64,000 bases of DNA from Liolophura sinensis (lineage: Eukaryota; Mollusca; Polyplacophora; Chitonida; Chitonidae), in assembly GCF_032854445.1 (NCBI RefSeq), contig NC_088305.1:14185717-14249716 (forward strand), in the 5' to 3' direction. Positions 12,401 through 24,400 of this stretch are shown piece by piece (within the stretch, counting starts at the first letter, position 1; every line of letters begins with the position of its first letter). The notes beneath the pieces were generated by a model. The model saw only the letters and a program-made list of their open reading frames with translations. It searched no databases and was not told where the DNA came from. The position numbers and the translations under genes were made by a program.

Positions 12401-15400
12401 TTTGCCTCGGCTAAAGCTGTGTTGCCGTCACAAGCCCATGAGACAGAAGGCTTGAACATAGTATTCTTGTTTTGTCGTATGTAATAAGGTATTATGAGAA
12501 TTCATAAATTGATCAGCTTCTACACATTCTTCGTTTGATAGTGAAAACTATTTTGTGTCCGAAAACCCGTACTTAGTTTTCTGCTGTATCAGGTTTCTTC
12601 CACCTCGTTGTGTTTACCGTAGGTCCTTGGTCGAAATATGTTTAAACCTGACGTTAAATCCAAACAAGGAATTAACCAATCGATCACGTCAAAGTCTTAG
12701 TATCAAGCATGGCCTTCGATAGTTTTCTGTTTTGTGGCAATATTTACCCTAACCTGTGCACATCTGGAAATGCAGCAAAGACCAATTTACTGTCATCACC
12801 ATTCAAATATTATCATTAGGCATGTAAATCAAAGATTAGAACATGCTCTTCTCCGACGACTCATCCACATTAGTACAAAGGTAAATATCTTATGTCTTAT
12901 TAATCTTGAGTTGACATAAACGCAATTTTTTCTGAGTATATGTGAAATTTTTTTGTACATATACGAAACTATTTCGTATCTTGGGAATTTATTGTACATT
13001 TAAAAGTGTTCGACAAACATGCAAATTAAACGAAACTTTAAATGTACGTTAAGTATAAGTGTTTTTACATATGTATATGAAAATTACACAAATGCACAAT
13101 TTGCATGCACAAATGTACATCATTTATAATCATAGGCTACATATGGGAAGGGTTTGCCATAGCCATCTGCTCCTTAGGTTATTTGCCGTGTATCATTGTT
13201 ACACACAACGTGAGAACTGTTTTTTGCGAGGTAGATGCTGTCAGCTTTGTTTCTGATTACTTGACTACTTGAAGAGAAAGCTGTTTCTGCTCCAGTACCA
13301 CGCACATATCTTAGACCATAGTGACAATGGGGCAAGCGGTTTTGGGAGCGCATCAGCACGCATCCGCACAACCGGTTTTACTGGGGACACACAAATGAAG
13401 AAGGTCATCTAAACTTTTGCAACAAACGAAAGATTATGGTTCGTTCTAGTTTTGTTTGTATATTTTTATACAAACTTAGTGTTTAACTGTAGCCATGGTC
13501 GACGCCATTCTAAGTTCCTGGTGTCACAAACATCCTAATAAGTCAGCTGAATTGTGTTCGAATACCGAGGGTTTTAACACACACATGCCTTTGTTTATCG
13601 CAACTGAAGACCCGGATATTGTTGTGCGCACTGTTTGGTTAATCGGCATGTTTCACACTATTCTTCTCTCAGTCGGTAGATTCGAATAATGAAATGGGGC
13701 GATGATTTGTTTTCGAACAAAGCCTGTTTGTTCAACAACAGCGAAAGCTATATGCCAGATATACCGGTGACCATTGGGTGTTATGTGAGGCGATTTGTCT
13801 TGAGTTCGGTGTTAAAACCAAATAAATGGAAGAAAACACTACATATATGCGTAACTGTTTTGTACCCAGTAATTGAGTAATTACATTCCAAACGGCCTCG
13901 TTTAAGCAGTCTTTTTTATGTTTTGTACGGGGATATTCAGGACCGTGTTTCAAACAATTTGTAGAATGTGACTAAATTGGAAATGCTATTCACACACCAC
14001 GGTTTAGGAGAATTTGGCAAATTGATAGGACAAATATGACTAGAACCCTAATAAATTGCAATAAACATCTCATCACTTTTTCATTTAATTCTGCTTACGC
14101 CATAACCATGGTGTTAACAGTTGTATACGGCTCTTCTATACAGGTATTTACATGAACGGTTAGACTAAAACCCTAAGTGGGGTACATTAGTTAGAAACCG
14201 GATTTCATTTAACAATTTAAAGTGACAATTTAACAACTATCTGACATAATTCACCGCTCAGGCTTTACAATTAATACTGTAATGCTTTATACAAACGTTT
14301 TTAAATTTGTTTCCCCGGGGACTAGTGTGAAATATTTTAAGACGGAGGAATAAATATTTCAAATTCACGCACATTCGCGTGTTTAATATTAAAGGAAACG
14401 ATATGATGCAAAGGAAGCAAAGTAGAATACAACTGGAGTGGTGCTTCCTAAACTTGCTGTGTAAGAGCTTTTATGAGCCCGTATATAAGATGGGCCAAAC
14501 CTCTGTGGTGTGTGAGATCTGCCATGACCGTCACTGCAGACAAGCAAACATCTGCCTCCGTGACTTCCCTCATGATCTCCTCGGCGAAGCTAGAAACCCC
14601 ATAAGGCCATTCTCCTCTATTATTCTCTCAATCACAGCGTAATGAGGCGCAAAATTAGCCATCAGTCCGCTAACAGCTGGACTTTGCTTACAGCCGTCCA
14701 GGGATTGACCACCTCAGCAGTGAAACCCAGCTTCCGTCTTCTCCTCCGTGTCCCGTTAGCTCGTCCGTATTACTGTCCGGCCAGACATTGATAGCTGTGA
14801 TCAGTTTAATGTCCGTTTCCAAGGGTTCATCCTTGATAACTACCTAAGCGTTTCATGTCGTCTTGAAGCCGGCATATGGGGGCTGTCTATGCATGATTTA
14901 CCCATGTTAACGGAATTCTGCCCGGATATTGAATTGGGCCTCCTCTGACTTTGGTGGCGTGGAAGTATAGTCGCCAGCCTGGTGAATGATGAACCCTGTA
15001 GAAATAATTAGGTTGTTCTCCACAAGGGAAATAAACAACACCTTTGTTAGTTGACTCTATTTGTTAAGATCTCCAGAACTGAAACAATTTCCAATGTGCG
15101 ACTGGTTAATTCAATGAGGTAATAAAAGCAGACTTAAACAACATGCGTTGGTGAAATGCCATTGATCTGCTCGATGCATTTTCAGGGTTCCTCCACACAT
15201 AAGCTTAGCTGGGATCACAGATAAGACATATTCTATACGTTACAGCATAATATCCTCTCTCTTTGCCAAAAATGAAAACAATACATATAAAACTGCACCA
15301 TGTGTACTGCTCCTCTTTAATCCCAGAAGAAATGTCCAATTTATAACATACCACTAGTGTACACAGTTTGGATTTTAATAACAGAAATAAGGAACAAACA

Positions 15401-18400
15401 ATTTGCTGTCACGATATATTTTAATAAACCTGTTAGTGTTGACAGAACTTTCCCATTATGTCAGCACCAGAGTAAACTTGTTCACTAAAACATATCATGG
15501 TAAGAAATCAGTTATTAACATTCAATGCAATTTTCCAGATTTCGAAGATTTAAAGAGTTTGAAAACATAAGTTTTACATAAGTGCTATACAGGTTATTCC
15601 ACTGACAACGGAGAAAACATTTAGGTGAGATCGTTTGTTGTATGGGACAAGAAAGACACAAATTGCGGATTTCTTGACTCTTCATTTTACACCACCTCAT
15701 GAACTTCGTAGGGCCTAGTTTTGGTTTTTTTTTTCACTATTCTCTGTGTTTCTTCTCCACATGTTTTATCTTGGTTTATTAATATATTTGTAGTGCAAAC
15801 ATAAATGTCATTGAATAAAGTGGGATACATGTAGCTGTCAGGTGTATCCAAATGCTCCAATGTTTTTTTTATCGAGTAGAACGTCACCATGACGTTCAGT
15901 TGTGACGTATGAGTGTGCAGTTACATATGCTGGATATGAATTCTCTCTTGTCATCTCGTAATTTGTGTTCGAAAATACAGAATTTTTATAGGGTGTATAT
16001 TTACATTTATTTCACAAATTTTCATCGCCAATTGCCAATGTGGTTACATTTGTCTAGAGCTAACGGTTTGGATTTTCCCATCGGACCCGTCGACCTCTAC
16101 GTCCTTGCCTATCCCCACGGTAAAAGCCTTATGGCAAATAGCTTTTGTTACAATGCAGTGTTTACGCGGTGTTGTTTGGGAGTTTGGTTTGAGGTTTGGG
16201 CAAATAGAACTGTAAACCAAATGCCGACGAAAGTATGCTTTCTGACGTAAATAGCATAATCACCTTTGTAGCTATTTTCTTCGATGCGCCCAGGACGGGA
16301 GCCCACGACGATCAAATAGTCGGCTTATGCTTAAGTACATGTGTGACGTTACTCATCTGTTATTCCGAATTAACACTCTTGAAGTAGGATATACGATTCC
16401 AATTCTCCGGCATTTTGACGTTTGACACAGTTTAAACATATTCCCGGTTGACCCACGGCTTAGTGCTCATCGCGGATGACAGCTCGGATCGTGCTTATCA
16501 AATTTCCTATAGGGAATTAATGTATTTCTCTTCACGAACAAGTAGAATGAATAGTAATCATTTTAACCGGTGACAGGATTGACATAGGGACCATAAATGA
16601 TTATTAAGTAGGGAGGCTGTCGAGTACTGAACTTAGTAGACGTCATGGAAATAATTTAAAGCTGACATTGGGCGTATTAACTTGACAATCATCTGTGATG
16701 TGAGGGGAAATATTAGTTGAAGTGACTTCTAATTCGAAAGAGTATACTACGTTAAAGACGACACAAGCCCACACGAGTCGGTAAATGTCAGTTCCGCATA
16801 GAAGAATTACGCAACAAATATGAAGTGTTAGTTGACTATAATTAAAACAGTGACCTCGAGGTTCCCCCATGTGAAGCATCATTGTCGCAATTTAGAATGA
16901 GTTCGTACGTCAGAGCTATCACTTACCATAACATCTGTGTGCAGGTAATCAGCTCGCCTTCTGCTGGAATGGACGTACCATCCGGTAGTCTGGTTGCACT
17001 GCGAATATGCCCTCTATCAGAGAATACAGAAGCGTTGGTTTCTCTCTGCCCTGCCTACAGCCATAAAAAAGTCGACCACTTTTGTACATGCCGAAGTGAT
17101 GTATTCTGATAAAATAGTAGTTAAACTTATTCTATGGCTATAACGAACATACCGTAACTACTGTTACAGACATCAAAGTCGTGACCTGAAACAAGTAAAT
17201 AGGAACACAAAAAATACTTTGCCACAACTGAGTTTTATGTTTGGTTATTTTTTGTTTTGTAGATGGCCAGTTGTACTGTAGCAGCACCTGGGATAATTTC
17301 TCGTGCTGGCCAGTCACCCCGGCGGGTCACACGGCCGTCATCCCCTGCCCAGTCGGCCTACCAGGCGTCGATCATACACGTAAGTTTTCATTCTTACAAA
17401 GACAACATCATGCAAGGTAAAACCCGACCAGTGGCAAAATTTTCACAGATACCCGACATCTTGACGACCATCATCTTGTACTCCAACTGTTCATACAGAC
17501 GCTTAATAAGCAGCAGCATCTTGCTCCTTTAGAGCACCATGGCTTAGGCACAATTAGGTAAAAAATGAGGTGAAGGTAATCGCAAGTCATTAGACGGGAC
17601 TGTCTAGGATTACTCAAAATGCTATGTTGTCATAATATTTAATAAAATATTTACACGAAAACTATGCAAAGAGGCCAAGCCCTGGGACAGAATTTTTTGT
17701 AGAATTCTGTTTTAAGGAGGTGTGCAATACAAAGCCCGTACAATGGGAAGTAACACCACAGCAACTATGGTAGCGTGATAGCTGGCAAAAGGTAACACGT
17801 CACAAGTGAAATCCAGCCTTTGTACAATTTATCTCAGTCAAGGTTTTGTTCTAAGAGATTATACAAATGCTTAGAAAATAAATCAAAGACTTACAAAATA
17901 ATATATATATATTTACAAATATAAATACTTACACAGTAGCAACTTGCACGTTTCCCACACAGATACTTTCGGGTGCGTCTTACAGCCGCAAAAATGTTTG
18001 GCAAAATATAGGTCATGTAATAAAGCAGTTATTACATTTATGTCCTTAAAATCAGAACTGATCGTAACTCTTTCTTGTTATCTAGCCCTGTTCATGCCTT
18101 GTTATCTAGACCCTTACCCTTTCGATTCCGCCGTGAACAGTTCATCTATAGTTAATGAATTTCAATAAAGACCTTTTAGACAACACAGTCATAATTTGCT
18201 TGTGATGTATCTCCCAAGGAAAATTCAAGAGAAAGGTTATGACTGACTGTTCATTCAATAGGCATCAAGCACATTAGTTTTCGAAGAACATCACTTCATT
18301 CCATATAAGCGATTTGGTCCACTAGAAAGAGATGCACAGTCCGTGCGTTGTTCACGGCGATCGCGTTCTACACTCTAACTGAATAGTTATGACCTTTCCT

Positions 18401-21400
18401 TTATTTACCAAATGCCAACTATCACACTGTCATCCCTGCTCTGACTTTATTCTCCATGCTGCACGTCTATCACACTGTCGTCCCTGCTCTGACTTTATTC
18501 TTGCTGTACGTCTATCACACTGTCGTCGCTGCCTTGACTTTACTCTCCATGCTGAACGTCTATCACACTGTCGTCGCTGCTGGGACTTTACTCTCCATGC
18601 AGTACGTCTATCACACTGTCGTCGCTGCTCTGACTTTACTTTCTATGCTGTACGTCCATAACACTGTCGTCGCTGCTAAGGTCTTAGTCGCCATGCGTAC
18701 GTCTATCACACTGTCGTCGCTGCTCTGACTTTACTCTACATGCTGTACGTCTATCACACTGTCGTCATTGCTCTGGCTTTACTTTCCATGCTGTACGTAT
18801 ATCATACTGTCGTCGCTGCTTTGGTTTTATTCTCCATGCTGTGCGTCTATCAAACTGCCGTTGCTGCTCTGATTTTAATCTCCATACTAACCTTACTCTC
18901 TATGCTGTACGTCTATCACACTGTCGTCGCTGCTCTGATTTTACTCTCCATGCTGAACGTCTATCACACCGTGGTCGCTGCTCTGATTTTACTCTCCATG
19001 CTGTACGTTTATCACACTGTCGTCGCTGCTCTGACTTTACTCTCCATGCTGTACGTCTATCATGCTGTCGTCGCTGCTCTGACTTTACTCTCTATGCTGT
19101 ACGTCTATCACACTGTCGTCACTGCTCTGGCTTTACTCTCCATGCTGTGCGTCTATCAAACTGCCGTTGCTGCTCTGATTTTAATCTCCATACTAACCTT
19201 ACTCTCCGTGGTCGCTGCTCTGACTTTACTCTCCATGCTGAACGTCTATCACACCGTCGTCGCTGCTCTGACTTTACTCTCCATGCTGAACGTCTATCAC
19301 ACTGTCGTCGCTGCTCTGACTTTACTCTCTATGCTGAACGTCTATCACACTGTCGTCGCTGCTCTGATTTTACTCTCCATGCTGTACATCTATCACACTG
19401 TCGTCGCTGCTCCGATTTTACTCTACATGCTGTACGTCTATGACACCGTCGTCGCTGCTCTGACTTTACTATCTATGCTGAACGTCTATCACAATGTCGT
19501 CGCTGCTCTGATTTTACTCTCCATGCTGTACATCTATTACACTGTCGTCTCTGCTCTGGTTTTACTCTCTATGCTGAACGTCTATCACACTCTCGTCCCT
19601 GCTTTGGTTTTATTCCCCATGCCGTACGTCTATCACACTGTCGTTGCTGCTCTGTTGTACGTCTATCACACTGTCGTCACTGGTTTGATTTTACTCTCTA
19701 TGCTCTACGTCTATCACACTGTTATCGCTGCTCTGATTTTACTCTCTATGCTGTAACCTTTTATATTGTTAGAGTTATGCCACATTGTGATTGAAAGATT
19801 GCAGGATTGAAGGAGAAGGGTGTGGTAGCAGAGCAGTTCGATCCCACAGCATAATTGGCAATATTGATTTTGTGGGAAATAGAATATAGATAGATGGATA
19901 GGATTATATTAAAATAAAAAGTGTATGCGGCATTGTACTTTGTACATTGTACGCATTGGAAAAAATTGGCCCAAGTAATGGCCGGTCAGAAAGCTATGTG
20001 TAATTTTCAAAAGGCGTCTCGTATGTGCAAACGTATTTGGAATGGTTGGACACAGCGGTGTTAAAAGAAAAAAAAACAAGTGTAGTTTGTAGGGTAGCAC
20101 TGTGTTACATACGCCAAATTAATTAGTGGTAAGATCTGCGGGTAATATACTTTGACTTTGGTGCTGATCTACTTCGGCCTTTTCACCTCTAGACCATGTT
20201 TGGAGGCCATGTAACGTCACACTCAACATTGCATATGACAAACCGGACACACAAATAATAGTCTTCTCTTTTCAACTAAATTCTTTTAAAGCCCTCTTTC
20301 AAAAGGGTACCAAATTGTCAACAATCATGCTGAACAGAAAAACAAATGCATGTCCATCTTTTACATAGTTCTTCAAAATGAAAACTTTTACTGAGAAAAT
20401 AAAAACCTTGTTGAAAGCTGAAAGCTGAAAGTTTATAAATTAAATTACAATACATCCTAGATGGAAACCACCTGGAATCATTACCCCCATTTCTCCACAG
20501 ATATAATATGTTACTTTTCTTTAGCTCTCCAGTAGTCAAATGAAAAAAAGCAAGGTTCTCCCTGACTCTTTACAAAGTTTCACATCTACAAATTCATCTG
20601 TTACGTCGTTATGTAACTTTATTGTTTAGTTTTCATATGACGTCTGGTTAGCTTGGGGATGTCATAATTTTACATGAATAATCTAACCAGCTTCAAGACT
20701 CTTCGGACTGGATAACCAGATACGACAGCCGCAACCGTGAAAGGTTGCCAAAAAGGTGGAATAACCAGCATCAAATGCGACAATCATGACCAACAGATAT
20801 AACCGCCTGATTGGCAATACTGATCATGGTGGAATCGAAAGGCTAAGGGTCTAGTTTACTGGACTTTTGCCTTGCTCCAACTTGAAGGGGATAATCACGT
20901 ACTCGTCGTGTAGATGTCACGTACTCGTCGTGTAGATGCCACAGATGCACCACACTGACTGGCAATACTGATCACGATGGGGTCGAAAAGCTAAGGGTCT
21001 AGTGTACAGGGTTTGTGCTTTGCTCCAGCATCTAGGGGATGGTGACGCACCAGTGATGTGGCTCTTTTTTTTGAATGATACAAGATGTCAGTCAAGTGAA
21101 AATTCCTGGAATAAATTAGACGTACCTGCACTGTCATATTTGTACCTGATCCTGTTTATTGTACCCACACAGTTTACATCCATTATGCATGATGCGATGA
21201 TATTTGGGTTTATATTTCTTGTTTTACGTTTCAGAAAACGCCACTAGGCATTGCATGGACCACGGCGAATGGATGGCAAAGGTGAACTACGACCCATGCA
21301 TCATGGAAGACGAGGTAACACTCATTGGAGGAAAGTAGCTGTTAATTTTAGAATAGCTGTATACATAAGTAAGGACGACGTTTACTCCGGACACATCGTT

Positions 21401-24400
21401 TTCCGCCATCCATATTCTGGACATGTGGCACTTAACGTTTTTCATTAATTAGTCTTTTACAGTTACGCACTGTCAAAACGGTGTCATTATGTCGTGGTTA
21501 TTGACTTTCCAAGATCATATACAGAGGAAGTCCACGCCGTCTGCCTGGTAATTTGGAACGGAATAGGGTTATTAGGCACATTCAGTGTGTTTCTTTTCCC
21601 TTACACCTCTGGACATTCTGATTAATTGGGCCAGGTCAGGAAGAGACAGGCTTCAACCCCGTGTTCTCAATGTACTTTCTAGAAGCCATAATACCATGTT
21701 TTATATGGCAGCCGTATGTTACGTAACGATCACGTCAGCGTTTACCATTAGCTGAGCGATTTTGGTCTCTATCTATTACTGTTATGATACAACAGCACTT
21801 GCCAATAGATGTTGGATAGCCAAGGACGTTAGACAATGGCATATACGGGAGAGACATGGATTTGCCTTAACACACTCTGCATCTGTGCTATACTGTACTG
21901 GTACATATACAATAGAAACCATCCATGCTTGCACTAAATGTCAAACATTTCATTTTTCGTCAAGGTGTGGCTGAAATATTGACACCGTGATATCAAACCG
22001 TTGTCATTCATTCATTCACACAATGCGTCTAAAGGCCAAAGTAACAGTAACATATACTAACTCATGTGATTTACACAGAAGTCGCATGCCTTTATATCTG
22101 ATGTAAATCACAAGTGACACATTCATAAACTCGGGATAAGTCGACCACCTGTGCACCTAATGTGAGTCACAAGTGACATCTTTGCTTGTGTTTGCTCATG
22201 CGCCAAACCAACCAGCCATTCGATTATGATTTTATTAATTTGGTATTGTTACATACACTGGGCTGTTTTATACAAATGAATAGGTAATGGGAAAGTTTAT
22301 CAGGTAATGCAAATATTATACAGGAACTGCGTCCCAGAGCATGCACCATATGTTTTAGAATACCGACGTCAGAGAGCACACAAAGGGAGATAGCTGTGGA
22401 GGAATAAACGCACGCGAGCGTTGGATATAAGCGCGAGATCGTTGGTTATTGGCTCGTGAACGTCGGATATTACTTTCCGAGCGTGACGTTGCTTTGCATG
22501 AGGACGTTATCGTTGCACATCTGTTTTGGGGAATATCATGTGATCGTGTATTGACCAATGGAAACCAAGCATCACTCCACGGGGTATAATATTATTTAGT
22601 TATGTAATCTGCCTTTCACTGAGTTCATTCGTTTAGCAAAAGCTGTTGCTTTATGGAAATGTGTTTGTCACAAATAGCCTTAACCCACTATATTGGCTGT
22701 GTGCGACACACTGTCTAATGACCAAGTTGTTAACAGTTAACCGACGCTCACACTGACAATGTATTTAAAGACGTACAGCATAGAAAGTAAAACTAGAGCA
22801 GTGATGACAGTGTGATAGATGGCAGATGGCCACACGTAAGAAGCGAAATAGGCCTCTTGTCCATTTACCCCTGTGAGAGATATATTTTAACTGTTCATGA
22901 AAATGTTTAAAAAGTAGCCCCCTAGCACCATGGCTTGAGCAGAAATAGGTAAAAAAAGTAATGCACTGATGTTAATTGCAATATTTTACATTTAACATAC
23001 AATTAAAACGATGCAAGGGGACATTCCCCAAAGCCATTTCTCTGAAAGCTTGTTTTAGGCTTTTAGAAATTAAAATTTTGCTCTCCTTATCAATGTTGTC
23101 TTCAGGCAAATGTGTTCAAATTTCAGTTTCCAGTACCAAAAACTAAGCATCGCACAGAGCTTTTAAATTTTAATTTAAGTCAGGAAGGGCTTTGTGGACT
23201 CGGCCCAATGCCTCGGGGATGCTCAGTCCAACAGCAGACATGTGATTCGTGTTGACATCGTCGTAGCAAACTCTCGTTGATACCTATTCTATAGTTCCCT
23301 AGACCTCACATCATAATGACGTCATTTCCAATAATAAAATGGATAGGAGTGGAAGTTCTGAGGCCAGTGTAGAGCTTCTATACAGAGAGAGAGAGCGCGC
23401 ATGCCTTGTGTAGAGCATTCGTATAATGAGAGAACTTGAAGAAACACCAGGCATTTTAGAATACACGATTTCCGCTTTTAGGTTAGTTTCGTGTCCAACT
23501 CTTGGGTAGGGAGAGCAAACCGTCTCAAGTATGATTTCTCCAGATGGCAAATGCATTATGCACAGCAAAAACACATCAGTGACACTCCACGTGACTCAGC
23601 AGTTCTTTAATTATCGGAATGAATTATTGTCCATAATTATCTGCAAGTGTTATCCGTTTCTGAAAAAATCGGCTTGCAAATCGGTTTGTTCACTTTCAAA
23701 CTGCTTCTTCATTTGTTCGTGGCTATGAGAACATTTAGGCCTGATTTAACAAACGTTCCACTTCATTTTTGTGACACAAAGTCAGGAAATTTCACCATAT
23801 GAATTCCGACTGAATCTCTTCAGTAACTGGTGCCAGATAACTGGCAGATGGTGTAAAACCAAGTACAACATCATCAATTTTCGCAAGAGATATCCATGCA
23901 TTAACGCGTTGTTGTTGCTGCCGGAACCTATCGTCCGTTGGTCAGTGGGTGAAGCCTTGTCAATTTAAGTTCTCGCTGGGAAAACTTGGCTTTTCGTCTG
24001 GAGAATTGTCAAGTTTTAAGCCCAGGGCGGTATTTTAATCAGGACACTCCAGTTCCCTCCCCCCCCCCCTTCTGCACACCTCCCCCAGGTGGCACGACTT
24101 CTGAGGCGAAAAATGAAAAGCAAGGTGTAGATTTTGGTTTCGCATTCCTTTAAAATGTACATGTACTCGTGCTGGTTCACGAGTACATGTAGTTCCCAAG
24201 GCTTTGTCCCTTTGCATTGTTTTCCTGTGAATAATAATTGAATATAACGACAACACAGCGTTTTGAGTAGTTCTAAACCGGTGAACCAAAGACCATTGCC
24301 CCAATTATTCTCTCACCAAGTATGATTTTACATATCAACCATAAAAAATAATTATGTAGAAGAATGGTTCATATTTTGCAGCCTCTACCGTCTGAAGCGA

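Larger units (their letters stand above)
9409..17270 (+). other. Receptor intron 1
   Basis: 7.9 kb from GTAAGC to CAG. Holds a 31-bp tandem duplication (10188-10250), a full SINE (11994-12250) and an R3 fragment (14140-14260). No coding exon on the + strand is supported. Confidence 0.75.
17380..21234 (+). other. Receptor intron 2
   Basis: 3.9 kb, GT-AG. Holds an inverted R3 copy, the 48-bp array B and a 130-150 bp-period duplication near 20.8-21.04 kb. Confidence 0.8.
21315..24381 (+). other. Receptor intron 3
   Basis: 3.1 kb. Holds an inverted R3 copy (22770-23000), an approximately 30-bp imperfect repeat (22400-22470) and a 14-bp-arm inverted repeat (24158-24191). Confidence 0.75.

Noticed and set aside
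14370-14900. Possible conserved non-coding block (more GC-rich than its surroundings)
   Set aside because: Stands out by eye only; without an alignment to a relative there is no evidence of conservation.
18740-19756. 338-codon open frame with 16-residue hydrophobic repeats resembling membrane helices
   Set aside because: The 48-bp period is a multiple of three, so one stop-free unit opens the whole array. Other frames are open too, units diverge without coding-like constraint, and no splice or promoter signal fits.
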